A DNA stretch of 64,000 bases from an uncultured Cytophagales bacterium (GTDB taxonomy: Bacteria > Bacteroidota > Bacteroidia > Cytophagales > Cyclobacteriaceae): assembly GCA_913057175.1 (NCBI GenBank), contig CAJXNP010000001.1, forward strand, positions 1 to 64,000. Reading direction: 5' to 3'. The position numbers and the translations under genes are program-made. The notes under the pieces were generated by a model. It saw nothing but the letters and a program-made list of their open reading frames with translations, did not search any database and was not told where the DNA came from. Shown piece after piece: positions 63,736 through 64,000 of the stretch (position 1 is its first letter; each line of letters opens with the position of its first letter).

Positions 63736-64000
63736 TTAACGTTTACTGAATTGGAATCTTCTTCTGGCTTTTCTTCTTCCGTATTTCTTACGTTCTACCA
63801 TTCTCGAATCCCTTGTCAAAAATCCTTCCTTTTTCAAAGGCGATTTATTGTCTTCGTCAAGCTCAACCAGTGCTCTGGAGATTGCCAGACGAATTGCCTC
63901 GGCTTGTCCTTTAAAACCGCCGCCATCCACATTTACCTGGATATCAAACTGACCATCTTTTTCAAGCAACACCAGCGGTTGCTTAACGATGGTTCTCATG
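63736..64000 (-). CDS. rpsI: 30S ribosomal protein S9, partial (5' end outside window)
   Basis: The last 88 or so codons of S9: [38 protein letters not shown] and the basic end [24 protein letters not shown]. The ATG at 63999 is an internal methionine; the family N-terminus (the IGRRK part) lies beyond base 64000. The order rpsI-rpsB-tsf, normally preceded by rplM, is the standard Bacteroidota arrangement. Confidence 0.97.
   Translation of the reverse strand, partial: MRTIVKQPLVLLEKDGQFDIQVNVDGGGFKGQAEAIRLAISRALVELDEDNKSPLKKEGFLTRDSRMVERKKYGRRKARRRFQFSKR

Noticed and set aside
1-64000. tRNA, rRNA, CRISPR array or prophage
   Set aside because: Looked for tRNA T-arm consensus, regularly spaced direct repeats and phage structural genes; none were seen.

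Overview
The window is a piece of a Bacteroidota chromosome, most likely Cytophagales (a Cyclobacteriaceae/Fulvivirga-like marine or soil bacterium). The signs are: a type IX secretion (T9SS) sorting domain on a 2010-residue surface protein, a PorE-like OmpA protein, several hybrid histidine kinases, a membrane LytTR regulator, AT-rich DNA without obvious Shine-Dalgarno sites, and the gene order rpsI-rpsB-tsf at the right edge. No tRNA, rRNA or CRISPR array was seen.

Layout. 1-4.4 kb: small accessory genes (YdeI-like protein, two DUF4242 paralogues with a lipoprotein, DUF1801, VOC) and a kelch-repeat remnant. 4.4-9.7 kb: a signalling operon of a PorE-like OmpA protein, a hybrid kinase and a separate HPt protein. 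9.7-17.6 kb: a Rho-N-like protein with a tiny coupled ORF, PRC-barrel, EF-hand, a second hybrid kinase with its own HPt-like tail, a MITE-like element, LEA14-like and DJ-1/PfpI proteins. 17.8-24.2 kb (minus): MscS, NhaA, and a tightly coupled trio of ATP-grasp ligase, DUF1704/QEGLA metallopeptidase and N-formylglutamate amidohydrolase. 24.4-28.1 kb (minus): an SDR epimerase with two sets of SPW/VKOR-like membrane proteins.

28.4-44.4 kb (minus) is the most striking region. It is one apparent operon of six genes, with gaps of at most 28 nt and three overlaps. In transcription order it encodes: an Npt1-like transporter with HEAT repeats and a degenerate cyclic-nucleotide-binding domain; a TIR-like multidomain protein; a membrane-anchored nSTAND NTPase with WD40 repeats; a TPR plus outer-membrane beta-barrel protein; a propeller lipoprotein; and the giant T9SS-secreted PKD protein. 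Together they would reach from cytoplasm to cell surface, and they look like an undescribed envelope-spanning sensing or conflict system.

44.9-48.1 kb is a large propeller-amidohydrolase. 48.1-60 kb is an accessory zone with REP-like repeats, an IS256-family remnant, an ExbB-like protein, a membrane LytTR regulator, an AT-rich MBOAT-SGNH O-acylation pair, a TetR-SDR unit with palindromic operators, RidA-like, PhoD-like and GNAT genes. A roughly 100-bp coding-like repeat occurs three times between these gene blocks. 60-64 kb returns to core genes: a PQQ-type sugar dehydrogenase, then tsf, rpsB and the 3' part of rpsI.
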